The notes: generated by a model from the sequence alone, not told the origin. Counted from the first letter of the stretch, positions 36,896 through 50,064 are shown. The stretch is DNA of 64,000 nucleotides from Haemonchus contortus (GCA_000469685.2 LS997562.1:34101215-34165214); one strand, 5' to 3'. Numbers and translations: made by a program.

Positions 36896-37176
36896 GGCGA
36901 AGGTAGCGTAGTGGCAAGGAGCAAGGACTACCACACAAATATGGCTACGGGTTCAAATCCCGGATCGATATCCGCCCAGGCCAACCAAGCATTCCATCCC
37001 TCCGGGGTCGGTGAATTGGTACCAGACTCGTCTGGGAGGATAAAAGCACTGGCTGTTCATCGACTGGCCATCGCAACCCACTGTTGAAGCCACATATGCA
37101 TGCAATACGCCATTAGGATTTTGAATGGAAGTCGATTGCGGGGCGCATCCCTCGGACGGGATTAATGAATGCCCGA
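36896..37176 (+). repeat. SINE family 1, near full length
   Basis: Head GGCGAAGGTAGCGTAGTGGC, box B GGGTTCAAATCCCGG, body ending TCGGACGGGATTAATGA. It sits about 100 bp from the previous copy in opposite orientation, tail-out. Confidence 0.85.
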
Positions 37177-37189
37177 ACACTTCGCCATT

Positions 37190-38150
37190 TATGCTTTTTT
37201 GTTATCCTAAGTATACTGAACATTTCTATTCTAGGGTTTTTGCCAATTTTCATCGCTATCATAGTTTTAAAGTTTTAAATGTTCCATTACCATGTTCCAT
37301 TAATATGGAACCTTATTCCAGCATGAGTATGATCAAGGATAAAGCCTTCATCTTTTTTTCCTAACACCCACTTATGTATAGATCCTATCTATAGAGCAGA
37401 CAGAATGATCTACCCAGATATTTTCTAAAACCGGTCTACATATTGGCTGAGGACTCATCTCAGAGATCATTACTTCGAGCTTTTCATGTGAGATCTGGTG
37501 CCGTTAAGCTGCCGCCCAAATTGGATGGAACAAAAAGGCTCATCAAAAGGCTTTGCATCAGAAAAGTACAAGCTCTCGCAGCTAGTCATCGGTACTAGAA
37601 TTGAATTTGGTACTCCCTACCCCTTTTTCTGGACAATTTCTAGAAAGCGACGCTATTAGGTGAAAGTTCAAGAATGACTGGTAATGAGGTTTCCTTACGA
37701 GCCAATTGCAAAATGGGCAGGACACTTCGTTTCACTGCATGTACTCTAACAGTAGAGCTTTGTTTGAGTGGAAAAGTAGCTTTGAAGGAGATCGTGCCTT
37801 TTTCAACTTCTGATATCATCCTTTAGTCTTCGACCTACTAGTTACCGTTATGACCTATAAATCGAGTTTAATGATTTATCTGTCATTTCCTCAAGTGACC
37901 GGTGCCGCAGACGGCGGCTGACGTTCTTCTCACCTTTCTCCATTTTTCTTAAAAGTAATTTCGGTCTCTGAGACGTCTTGTAGATATCTTGGCTATCTAT
38001 AGTGCCTTTGTAGTTTGACTTACTTTTCTTGTGATAGAAACTTCCAAAAATGACCAGTTTTCAAGAAATCATGATAGTTTACGATGCTTAAAAGATAGTT
38101 GGTAGGCATCCCCGTATTTCCTAATTCTGACTTATTCAAATTTTTAATCA
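37190..38150. other. Intergenic region upstream of carbonic anhydrase
   Basis: No gene or repeat recognised. A TTTTTAATCAG acceptor ends at 38151, 19 nt before the carbonic anhydrase ATG. Confidence 0.4.
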
Positions 38151-38169
38151 GAAACACGCTGACAAGCCT

Positions 38170-41100
38170 ATGCGATTCGGTGTACTGCTTCTAGTCTGTC
38201 TCTGTGTCAGCGAAGCTCAAGCGATCCTGTTCTTTCCTTCACTACTGCCTGCCTTGGATCAAAGTGAGTCTCTAGCTAATCTTCGAATTACTTTCTAGCA
38301 AATACTCGTTTTCATGAGTTTCTGTGAGTGGGACGGTCAGCTCTGTGACATTTAAAGCCTAACGGGCAAGGTATGTCGCGATAAAGATGGGTGCATAGGT
38401 GGTACTGAACCTAGCGGCAGGTGCTCACAGTACTTTGTCTCTGAATTCGAGGTCTTTTTTTTTCTAAAAATAGTAGTAACAACCCATGTCTTGCTATAAT
38501 AAAAGCACAAATTCTTCCTATCACCAGGGCAAACTGTTGCTCAGTCTTTTAAAACACCGCTCATTTTTCTACGTTAGCCTTCAACATTTGCTATGACTTA
38601 CATCTTATTTCTAGTGCTGCCAGAAAACCCAATGATGAAATGTTTGTAAGGACGAATTGGAACTATGGAAGCCAGGTTTTTCTGCTCGCTCTTCTAAGTA
38701 GCTCACTATTTTCTAACTCAACTAATAGAGGAGAAAAGGAGAGAGCGTAATGGAAAAGAGTTGTAACAACTTTGTTTGCCTCCCCAAAAGCGAAGTCATT
38801 TTGACTTCTTAACTTTTTGTTTTGTTCAGACCTTCTTGGGTTCGACCGGACTATTAAAAGCGCTAACTCGATTTTCAGCTGGTTCAGTGGAGCCAATGGG
38901 GTAGCGATAATTATTTTCTGAACCGTTGTCACCCAGATTCGAAAAGAATGGTTTCTAATTAATAGGTTGTATCCCAAAAGAAGTGTCTTTACAGCTACTG
39001 AAAGGACAGTTTGGGAGAGGCAGGGGTACAAGTAGTAAGGGGAAACTCTTACACTTAGATAAGTATTTTACTCGTTTTTCGATTCTCTTTTCGCTTAATT
39101 AGTATGTCCTGTATAATTTCCCAGCTAAGTTTTCAGAATGGAGGTCTCAGAGACTGCGTTTTCCTGAATATCATTGGAGTGGATTATGTGTCGAAGGACA
39201 TAGTCAGTCGCCCATCGACCTCGTGTTAGGTTGAGTATTACAGGAAGTCTCTAAAGTTTTTTCCTCAGCTAGTCAGCCGAAAATGACCATTGGAGACATC
39301 TACGAGTCAGCTGATTGAAATGTTTAAGGGAACGCTGAGATCACCTATAACGAAGAATTGGAGTTCCATAACTATCAAAATAGTGGTACAGTTATTGTGG
39401 ATAACCGTGGACATTCAGGTATCTAAGAAATCAGAAGAATGTGATTGAATAATTCCTTTTATATTACATCATCCAAATGCCATTAGATAGGACAAGTTCG
39501 CTGTTTTGCCCTCCTAAATTGAGGAAACAGCGCAGTACATTCCGGGACCGTTAACCTCATTTTATTTTCAAGGGACGTAAAACGTTTCGCGCCACCTGGG
39601 TCGCAGGAAGACGCTCCGGATTGCTTCCATTTCTGTAAATAAGATAAGATACATTAGGTCTGAGCTGCAAATTGATTCATAAACGCGGAAAGTATTTTTC
39701 ACTTGGAATAAGGCGACAAAGTACAATTTCGTTCAAAGACTGAGCTCTCAAACAACGGTTTCCGAAGATTATCGACAAAAGGTCAGGTCCTTTGGCGTCA
39801 ATCGATCATGTTTCTGGGATGCGCCCCGCATACGACTTCAAGTCAGAACATGTAGTAACATATAGGATATATCAGTGGTCTATACAATGAATGGCGTTGC
39901 CAGCCAATGTACAAGTCACTGCTATTATCCTTCGGTGCAAATCTAATACGAAGGGACCAAATCAGGGGCGATGAAATGCTTGGTTGGAATGGACGGGTAT
40001 CGACCCGGCGGCATTCGATCCCTGGACCATGAGGGTGTGATCGTACTCTTTGACACTTCTACCGGAGAATAACTAGAGAAAACCTCTAGTTGCAGTCTCG
40101 TTGCTAGCGAAAGAATAACATCAGCAATTGCATTATAATAATTATTCATTCCACGGTTTCTTCGTAAGTGGCATGTTCTGTTGACGTGAGGAATGGAAGT
40201 ACTGCAAATGCAAATTAAGTTGCTCATTACATATTAGTGCATAAGTAAAAGTAGAGAAATAGTGGTAGTAGAGAAGAAATGAAATAGTAAGGATGACCTT
40301 TGTGTGTAGACAGCGGTCAAGTTTGTGCATTATGTAGAGTTATAGGTAATGACCCTCAATTCCAGGTCACATCAAAGGTTTCCTCACATGGGACGAGCCG
40401 CCTTACTTCACTGGTGAGGCACATATCTCCCCATCCATCCAGAAATTGAAATGATCATTATTTATTTTTTCTTTTTCTCAGGAGGCGGAACCAACTCGAG
40501 CGGAAAGTATTTTCTTCGACAATTACACTTTCACTGGAACAGTGAGCACACTTTCAATGGACTACGTTATCCACTCGAGGTTACCAACTTTCTTTACCTT
40601 ACTGAACTTACACCTGAGTTGAGCACCATTTTTTTTGCTGAGCCTCTATAATTTTGTTTTTTAATCTTATGCTGTTAATCCCAATTGTTGCGAAGCTTTC
40701 AAAGGAAACCAGTAGAAAGCACCTCTTGTAGAGTTCGGGGCGACGAAAAGCGCCTTCATCGGTGGTCCTAAAGTTCAGGAAAACTGAATGAATGATGTGG
40801 GAGAATTGATCAAAGGAGTCAAGTGATGAAGGAATGATCATAAAGTTGTGTCCCATCTCCACTTGACAACCCCTAGAACTCCCTGATTCTGTCTTCGATG
40901 ATTAAAGTCTCCACAAACTGTGACAGACTCTATATTGAGCGGAAAACAGCCTAGTTCAAGATATTTGTCAAACATGGCGATATAACATCTGATTCTTGAG
41001 ATTCCTGCCCTCCTCTACTTTTAGTTTTTACCTATATATTTATGAATATTCGTCAAAATATTAGCACACTACTTCCAGCTCCACCTTGTGCACTTTCGCG

Positions 41101-43614
41101 AAGGGTTCAAGCCAAACAGCTACGATATTCCCAGCTCCATCTCCGTAGTGAGTTTTACATTTCTTTTCGAATCAAACTTCAAATGCTTGCTTCCACACCC
41201 CAGGTTGCTGTGCCATTTCTGATCGTTGAAGAAAGACTTGCAGGAATCGACGATCTTCTGACTGCTATAAATAGCTTTGGTACGGTCTTTGTTTCTGATC
41301 ATTCGACGTATTTACTGTTCATATATACTTCTCGTCTACATTTGTATGTATTGTATTCATTATTCGTATGTACCCTGAGGTCTAGTCAATCATGCGACCC
41401 AAAAAGATCAAATTAAAGCTCACTGAATCCATCTATCCTACCGCCATGTTAACGTGGCTTTTGTTCAGGTGCTATAGAGCCAGTAACATCGTTCAACCCA
41501 TCTGTGCTATTGCCAAATGATCGCATAACGTATTACAAATACACAGGTAAGTACTTATACAGTGTGTTGCTGCTGTAGAATTTGATGTACTAGACGGAAA
41601 ATGCCCTTTCGGTATGATGAAGTTCATTAATAAGGAGCTTGTATGGAGGAAAATGAAAATGTGGAAAAAATCTGATGGGGATCAACTAGCGCTTAGGTTA
41701 AAATCGGGTTTGTGGTTAGAGTTCGGGTTAAAATGTAGTTGAAGAGGGAGCTGTTATTCTCTTACCACAAACGCTAGAGTGCAGCGAAGGGGTGGTAATC
41801 TATCGAATAGGACCGGCTCATAACCTTGCTTGGTGATGTTTTTAACCAGGTTTATATTTTTTTCAAACTAATAGGATGAAAGGAAGTGGGCGAAATGATT
41901 ACCGCGTGCAAAAAGCTAGGATGGAGGAAAAATTAAAAAATTAGTTGACAAGGGTATTGGATAAGACATTTCCATGAAGACTGCAACATTTTCACCCCAA
42001 TTTGATTAAGTTGCAACAACGAGGTGCTCATAACTGAGGGGATTCACCTTCGCAAGAAAAAAACTCGTTTGGGAGCTTTGAGTTCCACACACTTTTCATT
42101 CCATTGCCATCCTACAGAGTCCAATTACTCAACTCATGAAATAGTATGTCCTCAACCGCTCAGGGCTTGGTCCAAATTGCTTAAACAGGAGGAGTACGAA
42201 AAGAATCATAAAGACGAGAAGCAGAAAGATGGATGTTTTCAGGATCATTGACAACACCTCCGTGCTCAGAAGATGTTACATGGTATGTGTTTCCCGAACC
42301 AAAGTTGATCTCCGCTAAACAGGTAAAGAATGTTTAAGCTATTTGTTCGAAGAGATACCTTTCTAGAAAGGACTTAGCTGATTAGAAGCGGTTCGAGTCT
42401 GTCCGGTTGCTCTTAAAGCACGCTTTTATAAAGGCCGCACTGTCTGTACTGTCTGAACACTTTCGCCTTTCAAGCCGAAGTGATCCATTGCCCGCCCGAT
42501 GTTGTTCGCTTCCTTGACCCTTTGATTGATATTCGTGTCCTTTGATATTTTGAAGTTTTATGACAACCGCCAACGAGATTAGATAATAAGTCTTCCCAAA
42601 TGATGCTTAAAAACGCTTCTGACCGGAAAATTAAAATGGATTTTCGAATTGATGTTTCCAAGATGCTCACGATTTGACTACATTATATTGCCGACTTCGT
42701 AAAACTGATTTAGGTAGAACACCTAATAGGTCATCATGATAGACCCTTCGTCGGAAGTGCGAGGCCAGTGCAACACATGAATGGGAGGAAGCTGTATCTT
42801 AACAAGTAAGAGAAAGAGTAGACATCTTTTTTCACAATCTTCCAGATGAACACTTATTGCTCTGCACCTTAAGAGCTTGATAGGCGTTTCAGACTACTAT
42901 GACGAACAAACAATCAAGTAAATAGATGTATGTTACCTCTCCTCCCCTTCACCAACGATTTATTCGAGGGGGTGCCATCGATGTCTCCATTCGTTCCTAT
43001 TGTAAACCACTGACTCAGTGGACCCTCCTGAACTCGTGGCAAACTACTATTCCTTTCGTCCGGAGCTTTTGCAAAGATGTCTGACCACCTTACTCGGTAT
43101 TCGCTTGAAGCTCTGAGGGAACCTCTCAATACTTGCCCTGATCCAACGACGATCACAGTACCTAAACTACAATCGTCCGTATAACCTGATCATGGGATGC
43201 CTACATCTGAGCCACAGGGTCCTTGTACTTCGGATCCTCCCATCTCCCTGCATAATATCTGTTTACATATTTGTATATAACAGTTTCAATCAGTGTTCGT
43301 CAGCTAGGGTAGTATGCCCCAGAACGCAAACTTTTTCTTCCACCGGCGGAAACAGCATTTGTCTTTCCCTTCACGATGTTGAGTTGTACTTTGAATGTTT
43401 TCGAATTGCTTTCAGGTCGAGACGAGGATTTAGCAATGCGGAATCTGTTCTGAAAGTACTAGCCATAGTACTGATGTGTACAGGCATGATGCTAGTGTCT
43501 CTGTTCATGGTGATGTGGGCAATGAGACAAAAAGCGTCACGGGTAGCTCCCAGTGATGTGGTTTCACCATCTGCACCGCCCTACCAAAGTGAGGTGCAGC
43601 AAAGGCGGTATTGA
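38170..43614 (+). CDS. Alpha-carbonic anhydrase, secretory with C-terminal membrane anchor
   Basis: Reversible hydration of CO2. Exons: 38170-38263 (signal peptide, [18 protein letters not shown]), 39137-39229, 39329-39418, 40366-40413, 40482-40579, 41079-41144, 41204-41279, 41469-41546, 42243-42322, probably 43159-43178, 43416-43614; phases agree. QSPIDL is in exon 2. Zinc ligands are the two His of QLHFHW (exon 5) and the His of LHLVHF (exon 6). [15 protein letters not shown] (exon 9) carries the gatekeeper Thr. The last exon has a hydrophobic span ([20 protein letters not shown]) and a short cytoplasmic tail, as in membrane-bound vertebrate CA IV/IX/XII-like forms. The 20-nt exon 10 (YLNYNRP) fits phase and the family's NxRP motif, but a stretch of about 15 residues normally before it was not found, so one exon may be missing. 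Confidence 0.88.
39794..40065 (-). repeat. SINE family 1 copy in a carbonic anhydrase intron
   Basis: Reverse orientation: GGATGCGCCCCGCATACGAC, then the body and a box B-like GGGATCGAATGCCGCCGGGT. Moderately diverged. Confidence 0.75.
40640..40935 (-). mobile_element. Possible remnant of a LINE endonuclease domain
   Basis: On the minus strand a VTVCGDFN motif (about 40930-40905) is followed in shifted frames by a Leu/Ser-rich stretch with [15 protein letters not shown] is typical of non-LTR endonucleases. The rest is too decayed to align by eye. It lies in carbonic anhydrase intron 5. Confidence 0.3.
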
Positions 43615-45430
43615 TGCAGTACATAGAAAAACCGGCAGGCACATTCACTTATGCTTTAGGCTTTCATTTTGCCTGAACTTTATTTGAAGTAGATTTTTAC
43701 CTAAGCAATTAGTCAGACTACTCCAAAAAAGCTTCTACCCTATCTGTGCCTTTGCAGTGGTAGAATTATGCGTTACAAAGCGTAGAACTAATGGGTCTAC
43801 TAACAATTACTGTGAATCCGGCTGTGATTGGCTACAAGCAAAGTCCATTTTTTGTATTGAGGAAGATATCGATCGTTTTTACTTATGTTATTCTACTTAA
43901 ATCAACTTTACAAAACCTACAATTCTCTAATTTGCCTCCGATTTATGATAAAAGATTATCAAACGTCAGAGGCCTCTTCTCTCAGATCCTTTTCTATAGC
44001 GTTAGTATTAAGAGAAATTCTCTGTAATTCTAATGAAACATCTTCAAGATGGTACACATTGCATGACATGTACTATGATTATGTCCTTTTATTGGAATAT
44101 AGGCAAATGTTTGTATTTTGTAAAATATTGTTTTTTTATCAAGTCTCAATAGTCGTCAGGTCATTTCTGTGATATAGTCAAGTTCTCATTGTGAGATTAT
44201 CGTATACCATATATGAACTTTGGTCCAATAAAACTGCTTTTTTCGTCTGAATTTCGTTCCTTTGTAATTTCTTAATGCTGACAGCTATGCCCACATAGGC
44301 CATCAGTAATGTTTGACAGGATCCCGTAGGCCACAACTGACAGCATGGCTGGTTGTAGTAGCTGACTCAATTTTTTTCGAGTTTTTGTGACCGCTCCATA
44401 CACTTATATTGCTCTTCTGCAAACAACCGGCAATATGCAGAACATCATTTCACGTTTGTCTTTTACTTTGAGCTGTGAGGAGGCCATGATTGGAAGGCTG
44501 TCGATTACTTTGCTTTTGAATTCGCGATATTTGTGGAAATGTGTGTTCCTTCCTAGTGTATTGATTGAACGAACGATACTACCTGAACGATATTGATTTA
44601 GATTTTTAGAGAACCAAATCGGAAGCCTTGATAAGTCGTTTAATTTCAACAGCTAAATTGACAACTACTTTCAGTGGTATGCTCTGAAAATACGCAATAA
44701 TTCAAACAAGAAGCTCAAGAGTAGCGATTAATATTTATTGAATTACTTACTTATTTGCCGAGAGGCGAGAACAATTCATTCGGGTACGTGTCATCTGCTT
44801 GATTCCATTTCTTGTAGTTTAATTGGCTTTCATGGGCCTGCTCGAATGCCCTGCGGTATGATCTTGCCAACATTTATAATTTTTAGTGATGGGGTTTGAT
44901 ATTTTTTCTATTGCCAATCCAGGTTTTAAATAAGTTGCACCAATAAACTTGCTGTATGCTTTTCACTATATAATATTATAATAAATAGTTTATCAGACAA
45001 GAGCAACGAAGACAGCACTGAAATTGACGTATTATCATCATACAGAACCCGACTTACTCGGCGTAAATGCAGAGCTCCCGATCTCACCTAATTTTCTACC
45101 CGTCAGAGACCTTGACATTATTTGAACTCAATGTAGGCTTAGCAGCATCGAAAATTAAGCAAAGAGTTATATCTAGTGGCAATTTAGTAGTCGATGCTTC
45201 TCAAAAACAAAATTAGTGTAAACTTTGGATTATTAAGGGCATCAGAAGTTCGAGACGATCTTGAGCAAAGATCTACGGCAAGCAACCATTCTCTTCTCGA
45301 AACGATTCCTCTGTCGCGTAATGAAAGTTAAGATAGTATCCTCCGGTAGTCGAATGGAATTTCGCCATTGAATTATAGCATGGAATACGGCGAGGAAACT
45401 GAAAATAGCCGGTAATTATTGAACCAGAAA
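43615..45430. other. 3' flank and intergenic region
   Basis: AT-rich sequence after the carbonic anhydrase stop, probably including its 3' UTR. Short ORFs (for example 43791-44172 and 44387-44649) have no recognisable domain. Confidence 0.45.
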
Positions 45431-45433
45431 GCA

Positions 45434-45703
45434 GAGTCAGGAGGTTGTGTAGTGGTAAATGGCGCACTCCACACACGCATGGCCGCGAGTTCGATTCCGG
45501 GATAGATATCCGCCCTAGCTAACCAAGTTTCCCCTCCGGGGTCGGTTACGTGGTACCATGCTCGTCTCGGAAGATAAAAGCATTGGCATGTACATCGGCT
45601 GGTCATCGCAAATCATTGTATAGGCCACATACGCATTCTATGCGCCACTACGATTCTGAATGCAAGTCGAATGCGGGGCGCATCCCAAAAAAGCACTGAC
45701 TGA
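45434..45703 (+). repeat. SINE family 1, near full length
   Basis: Box A-like TTGTGTAGTGGT, box B GAGTTCGATTCCGG, body with CCACTACGATTCTGAATGCA and GCGGGGCGCATCCC. It sits just beyond the 3' end of the GT92 gene. Confidence 0.85.
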
Positions 45704-45869
45704 TGCTCAACGAACCCAACCCTTTCTATCCTTTGGTCTCTTAATCCGGGAGGTGTTTAATTTCTCTTGTTGGAGATTTCCAAATGGCTCACACTCCCAC
45801 TGCACCGATTTTGGCTTGAACCCACATTCTTTCCATATTATCTCTGGGGCGTGCAAGTAAAAATCAGCT

Positions 45870-48800
45870 CTATTTCATTGCACCCGAAATGCTGTAGTCT
45901 CTGATGGTAATACGTACCACACAACGATCCGGTCCAGGACATTTTAGTTGTTTGACATTTCCTGAATAATGGAATTTGTAGTAGGTGTCTTCGTAGCATT
46001 GAGCGATTGTTTTCAGGTAGATGAAGTTTGTCGGGAGAAAAGGAAAAAGGCGTGCAACTTCGGGTTTTCTGGACATCCTGAAAAAAACTTTCAGTCTCCA
46101 TCGGGTTGCTGGTGTCAGCTCGAGTACACACCTCTCAAAATCAAGTTGAAGCTCATCTATGTCCCTTTCTGAGAGCAGCGGTTGGTCAGTTAGCCCATAT
46201 GGTGTGTTGGGCTTGTATACAGGTGCGCTGCTGCGTTTGGTCGGTGAACCATCTTGAACCTGAACTGTCTCAGTTATTCAAGGTGATCATATATGCCTAT
46301 GACGAATAAGTCCTCCTACCAACTCGATGTGCTTGAGATGAGTGATGGCATTCAAATGGTTCGGAACGGTGTACCTGAAAGTAGGAGCAAATCAGCCAAA
46401 AAGATTTCTGACATCTACTGCATGGAAATCATTTTGCTGAGGCAGTAAATCAAATGTACGGTTGCATGGCGCATCCGTGGCATATGACTGAATTTGGAGA
46501 CCAGCTTTGTTAAGTCATAATGTGAGATCCCGATTCCATTTGGGCGTGAATAACCAATCTAGCAGGCCTTCTATCTGTTCACCGACCTATCCGTTCCATC
46601 TTTGATACGATGTGGGTGATGTATCCAAGTGTGATTCAGGTAAAGCGGATTGGCGACCATCTTCCCTGTCTCACTGACTTGTTGGAATTTGATGGTAGAC
46701 AGCATCCTTTTCAATGAAAATTTGGTCGGATCCTTACCTGCAGAATGGAAAAATTGCAAGTTATCGACTGAGTTCTAGGATAAAAATGATAAAAACATCG
46801 ATAGAATATCGAGGTTAGGGGACAGGGTTGAGGACAGATCTCAGTCGGCATGCTCTTGTATTGGGATTCTTTGAGGATGCCTCTGGTTAAGTGGTAATAG
46901 GAAGTTGAAACAGGTGTTGGAAACTCTCAGAGTGTGGGGGGTTCGAATGTGGTTCTATGCCTCTCGGCCATTTCTTCGGGTCGAAAAAAGTTCTGGAAAA
47001 ACTGTGAGGGAAGGAAAGTGGCGATGTGTAGGATAGGTTGAAATACGGAAAGCAAGGGACCATACCGAAGGCTATTCCAATCGAGCTAACATCACTAAGG
47101 TGAAAAAACCTCTAAAAGGAGCTACAGAAACGAAGATTCGCGATTTTCAGGCTCCATAGGGGCCGAAAAGGAGAATCCCTTTGATCAACTCGGGACAAAC
47201 AGTGTGTCAGCCTTCAGTAAGGATGTTAGTGAATCGGTTTCAGGAGACGAGCTAAGTAAAACAAGAATATTCAGAAACTCTAACCGGCTTCTAGTCTAGT
47301 ATTTTCTTTCATGTAGTGAATATAAGCGACATTTGGCATCGAGTGAAAAAGGTGTGCAAACTCGTCCAGATAGTTTGCTGCCATCCTTGGAATCAGTACG
47401 TCGTCAAGGTCCACGAAAGCAATGAATGAGGCAGATTCCTGAATCGAGGATCCAATTATTGCTTGTGAGAAGGGGCCAGGTAAGACAGAAATCCGTTTGG
47501 CCATAGGTTTGGGAAGGTGAAAAAAGAAGAACAAAAGGTCCAATCGTACAAGTTCTAAGAAAGTACTGCTGGTTTTTCATTACCAGACCTTGTACAATGT
47601 CGGAATTATGCTGCTACTTAGCTGCTTCCCAGACTCCAAATAACAGCAAGGCTTCCCCATAACATGTATCTGCTATGCACAGTTTTATTTAGCTAATGCG
47701 ATACTAATGACTCCTACCGGCAGGCTTCACTTAAGCCTTGGCACTGAAAAAAAGTTGTTATGAATATAGAAACACTAACCTTATACTGGAGTAAACAATC
47801 GGTTTGAGCTGCAGCTTGATTTCGAAATTCAATGTTGATGTTTGGATTGAATTGCCTTTCATCAATTGTAAGTAATGTGACTCGAAGCCATGGCTGGATT
47901 GTCAAGTAGCCCTGAAAAGTTGTTCTTCTCAAGGTGTACTTCCTAAACCTTTGGTATGCTTTTGCCGATCCCCGTACGTGTTGTTGAACTCAGAATTTAT
48001 CGGAAACCATCCTTCTTCTACAAACACATCAAACGAACCTCCTTTTCGTATATTTTCAGTAATTCAAATACAGGGGAGACCATACTGCGGACGTACAAAT
48101 GCATATGCGAGCCATATCTGTAATAAAGTCAAACCATACTTGACTGTTAGCTTCTTGAATAGAGCAGTACTTACCATAGTATTTGTTATACTACTGCTAA
48201 CTAGTACTATGATGTTCTTATAATAGAAAGGGGGCTCAATTCAAGAACGAAAAAGGTACGAGGTACTCACAAAAATGGCGATTTGTGGGCAAAACTTCGC
48301 CCTCAGAAAGGACGCGAACCCCTACATCTGTTCTCCAAGCACCGTATTCTTTTATCCCTTACACTACCGAGACCTCGCCTAACAAGATCGGTAGTAAACT
48401 GCCCAGACAGCCATGGTGCGTCCAGTTCGAAGCCTGCTTCATGGACTAGTGCGTGTTTTAAGAGATCAGGTCAAATTGGCCAAGGAAGAGAGGATATGGG
48501 GGATAATGCCTCCATGCACACCAACTGTATAAGGACCTGGATGGAAGGCTTATTTGTTGTGGAAATCTCAGCAACCCCTGCAGTAATACATAGTTCCAGC
48601 TAACCTTTTGTAAACGTGAGCTGCAAAGAGTGCCTGTTGCCATTGTTCGTTGCCAAAGAGCGGTGCAATGCAAGTTACCACATCATGTTTTTTCACTACT
48701 GCATCACGAAAAGGAATCTGAATAGTAAAAATTTAGAATTCGTTAGAAATTTCAGAATTCAATTCTCACAAGGTTGGCGATTTGTGGGCAAAACTCCAGT

Positions 48801-50064
48801 CTCGGACGGGACTTGAACTTGAACTTGTCCTTTTCGAAATTGAAAAGGACAAGTACGGGTTCAAGTTCCGTCCGAGAGTGGAGTTTTGCCCACAAATCGC
48901 CAACCTTGTGAGACTTTCGCTTCGCGCACTGCGGCGTTAAAACAGCAGTTAACAAAACATCAAGTCAAAACAAGTTCGAATTTAAAATTAAGATAGATCC
49001 CGGTTATAATGTTCGGAAGTTTAGAATTTGAGTAACGAATTTTGTTCCGTAACTTGGTCGAAAAATCTACTATTTCCCAAAAAAAATTTCCTCATTCTCG
49101 TGGGCGCGTAACTTTCTCAAGATATCTGATTGTATCCCTCCCTACTCAGTTGAAGCCTACTGGCAGTTTGCCCCTCCAGGAGACCTAGGGAGAGCTGATT
49201 TGAAAAAAAAAATCAGAATTGAAACTGTACAAGTGATATTGAGCCAAGGCGAAGAATGTTACCTCAAAAAGCTTGTTCCCGGCGGAAATAGCGAGTCGTT
49301 CAAGATTGGGCACCAACTGAGCCGTAACAAACATCGATATCCATCGGCAGACATTGTGTGGAGTGATACTAAAAGGTACAGTATATCCTACCGCACAGTA
49401 TTGTCAATGCCTGTTGAAAGAGTTAAAAGTGGTGAGAGAAATTTTCAAAGGACATTGGACTTCATGTACCTATTTCTCAGTGTTAGATCCATCGCAAAAA
49501 CATTTCATATCCTCCAATACCACAACATTCATACTATGGATAGGCTGTACAGTTCAAAAAAATCGCGGAAACCGGCCGTCCGTCATAACACGGGCACTTT
49601 TGGGGTGTATATGACTGCCGAGCCGGCTTTGAAACTCTTATGACGCCCTGTCGAGTTCGTCAACCCGGTAATGTCCCACGTACTATATTTGGGACCACAG
49701 GTTTACACCAGGAGAAAATCCAAACAATCCCATTTTCTACTCAAAGCAGAAGTATAATCTGGGCCTTCACAATTTCTGTTCTACGGCTCGGGCCTCAAAA
49801 TAGGTAACAGTCTTCGCAGTTACTTTGTCCGATCGCGATTCAACTTCAAATTTCTTATCATACCATATCATAGAACACCCATTGTTGCTGTTCACGTACC
49901 GTTCAATAGTCGGAGCTTCAACGGCATTTGTTTCATTATTCCAACCAATTATGGAGAGTTTTTTCTTTGCTCTGACGAAGTCATAGTCTCCAGTGAATAC
50001 AATAGCTATGGAGTTATTCCCGAGGCTGAAAAACACTTGTTGAATGCGGGTAGCAATGTACTGA
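45870..50064 (-). CDS. GT92 (DUF23) family glycosyltransferase, partial model
   Basis: Family members transfer galactose, for example C. elegans GALT-1 onto core fucose. Supported exons: about 50064-49770, 47911-47780, 47438-47285, 46737-46587, 46077-45870; the last four join in phase. The first has a SLGNNSIAIVF stretch typical of the family's start. 47911-47780 ends FRNQAAAQTDCLLQYK. 47438-47285 holds the presumed metal/nucleotide-binding acidic motif FIAFVDLDDVLIP. 46737-46587 has NPLYLNHTWIHHPHR. The last exon has a cysteine-bearing tail (AQCYEDTYYKF, LKCPGPDRCVV). Exons between 49770 and 47911 and the N-terminal membrane anchor were not found; that gap contains two SINE family 2 copies. 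The gene may be intact with undetected exons or damaged. Confidence 0.75.
46872..46960 (+). repeat. tRNA-like sequence in a GT92 intron
   Basis: Box A-like TGGTTAAGTGGTAATAGG and, about 60 bp on, GGTTCGAATGTGG (box B-like). No acceptor stem closes it, so it is not a functional tRNA gene. It may be the head of another SINE. Confidence 0.35.
48272..48420 (-). repeat. SINE family 2, copy with tRNA-like head
   Basis: On the minus strand: box A-like GGTAGTGTAAGGGA, box B GGGGTTCGCGTCC, then GCGAAGTTTTGCCCACAAAT. The body matches 48764-48913 and 59550-59650. It lies in the unresolved part of the GT92 gene. Confidence 0.6.
48764..48913. repeat. Inverted duplication of SINE family 2 (hairpin with arms of about 74 bp)
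   Basis: Arms 48764-48837 and 48840-48913 are reverse complements with few mismatches and almost no loop, centred on CCTTTTCGAAATTGAAAAGG. Each arm carries the CGCCAACCTTGTGAGA end and a box B-like GGTTCAAGTTCC. Confidence 0.9.

Noticed and set aside
40608..40862. 84-codon minus-strand ORF as a gene
   Set aside because: Inside a carbonic anhydrase intron; better explained as a possible LINE remnant.
42914..43156. 80-codon minus-strand ORF
   Set aside because: Antisense to the carbonic anhydrase gene, no domain, overlaps the probable micro-exon boundary.
49200..49643. 147-codon plus-strand ORF with an overlapping 86-codon ORF in another frame
   Set aside because: No recognisable domain and no splice partners; similarity to phosphatase motifs was too weak to claim.
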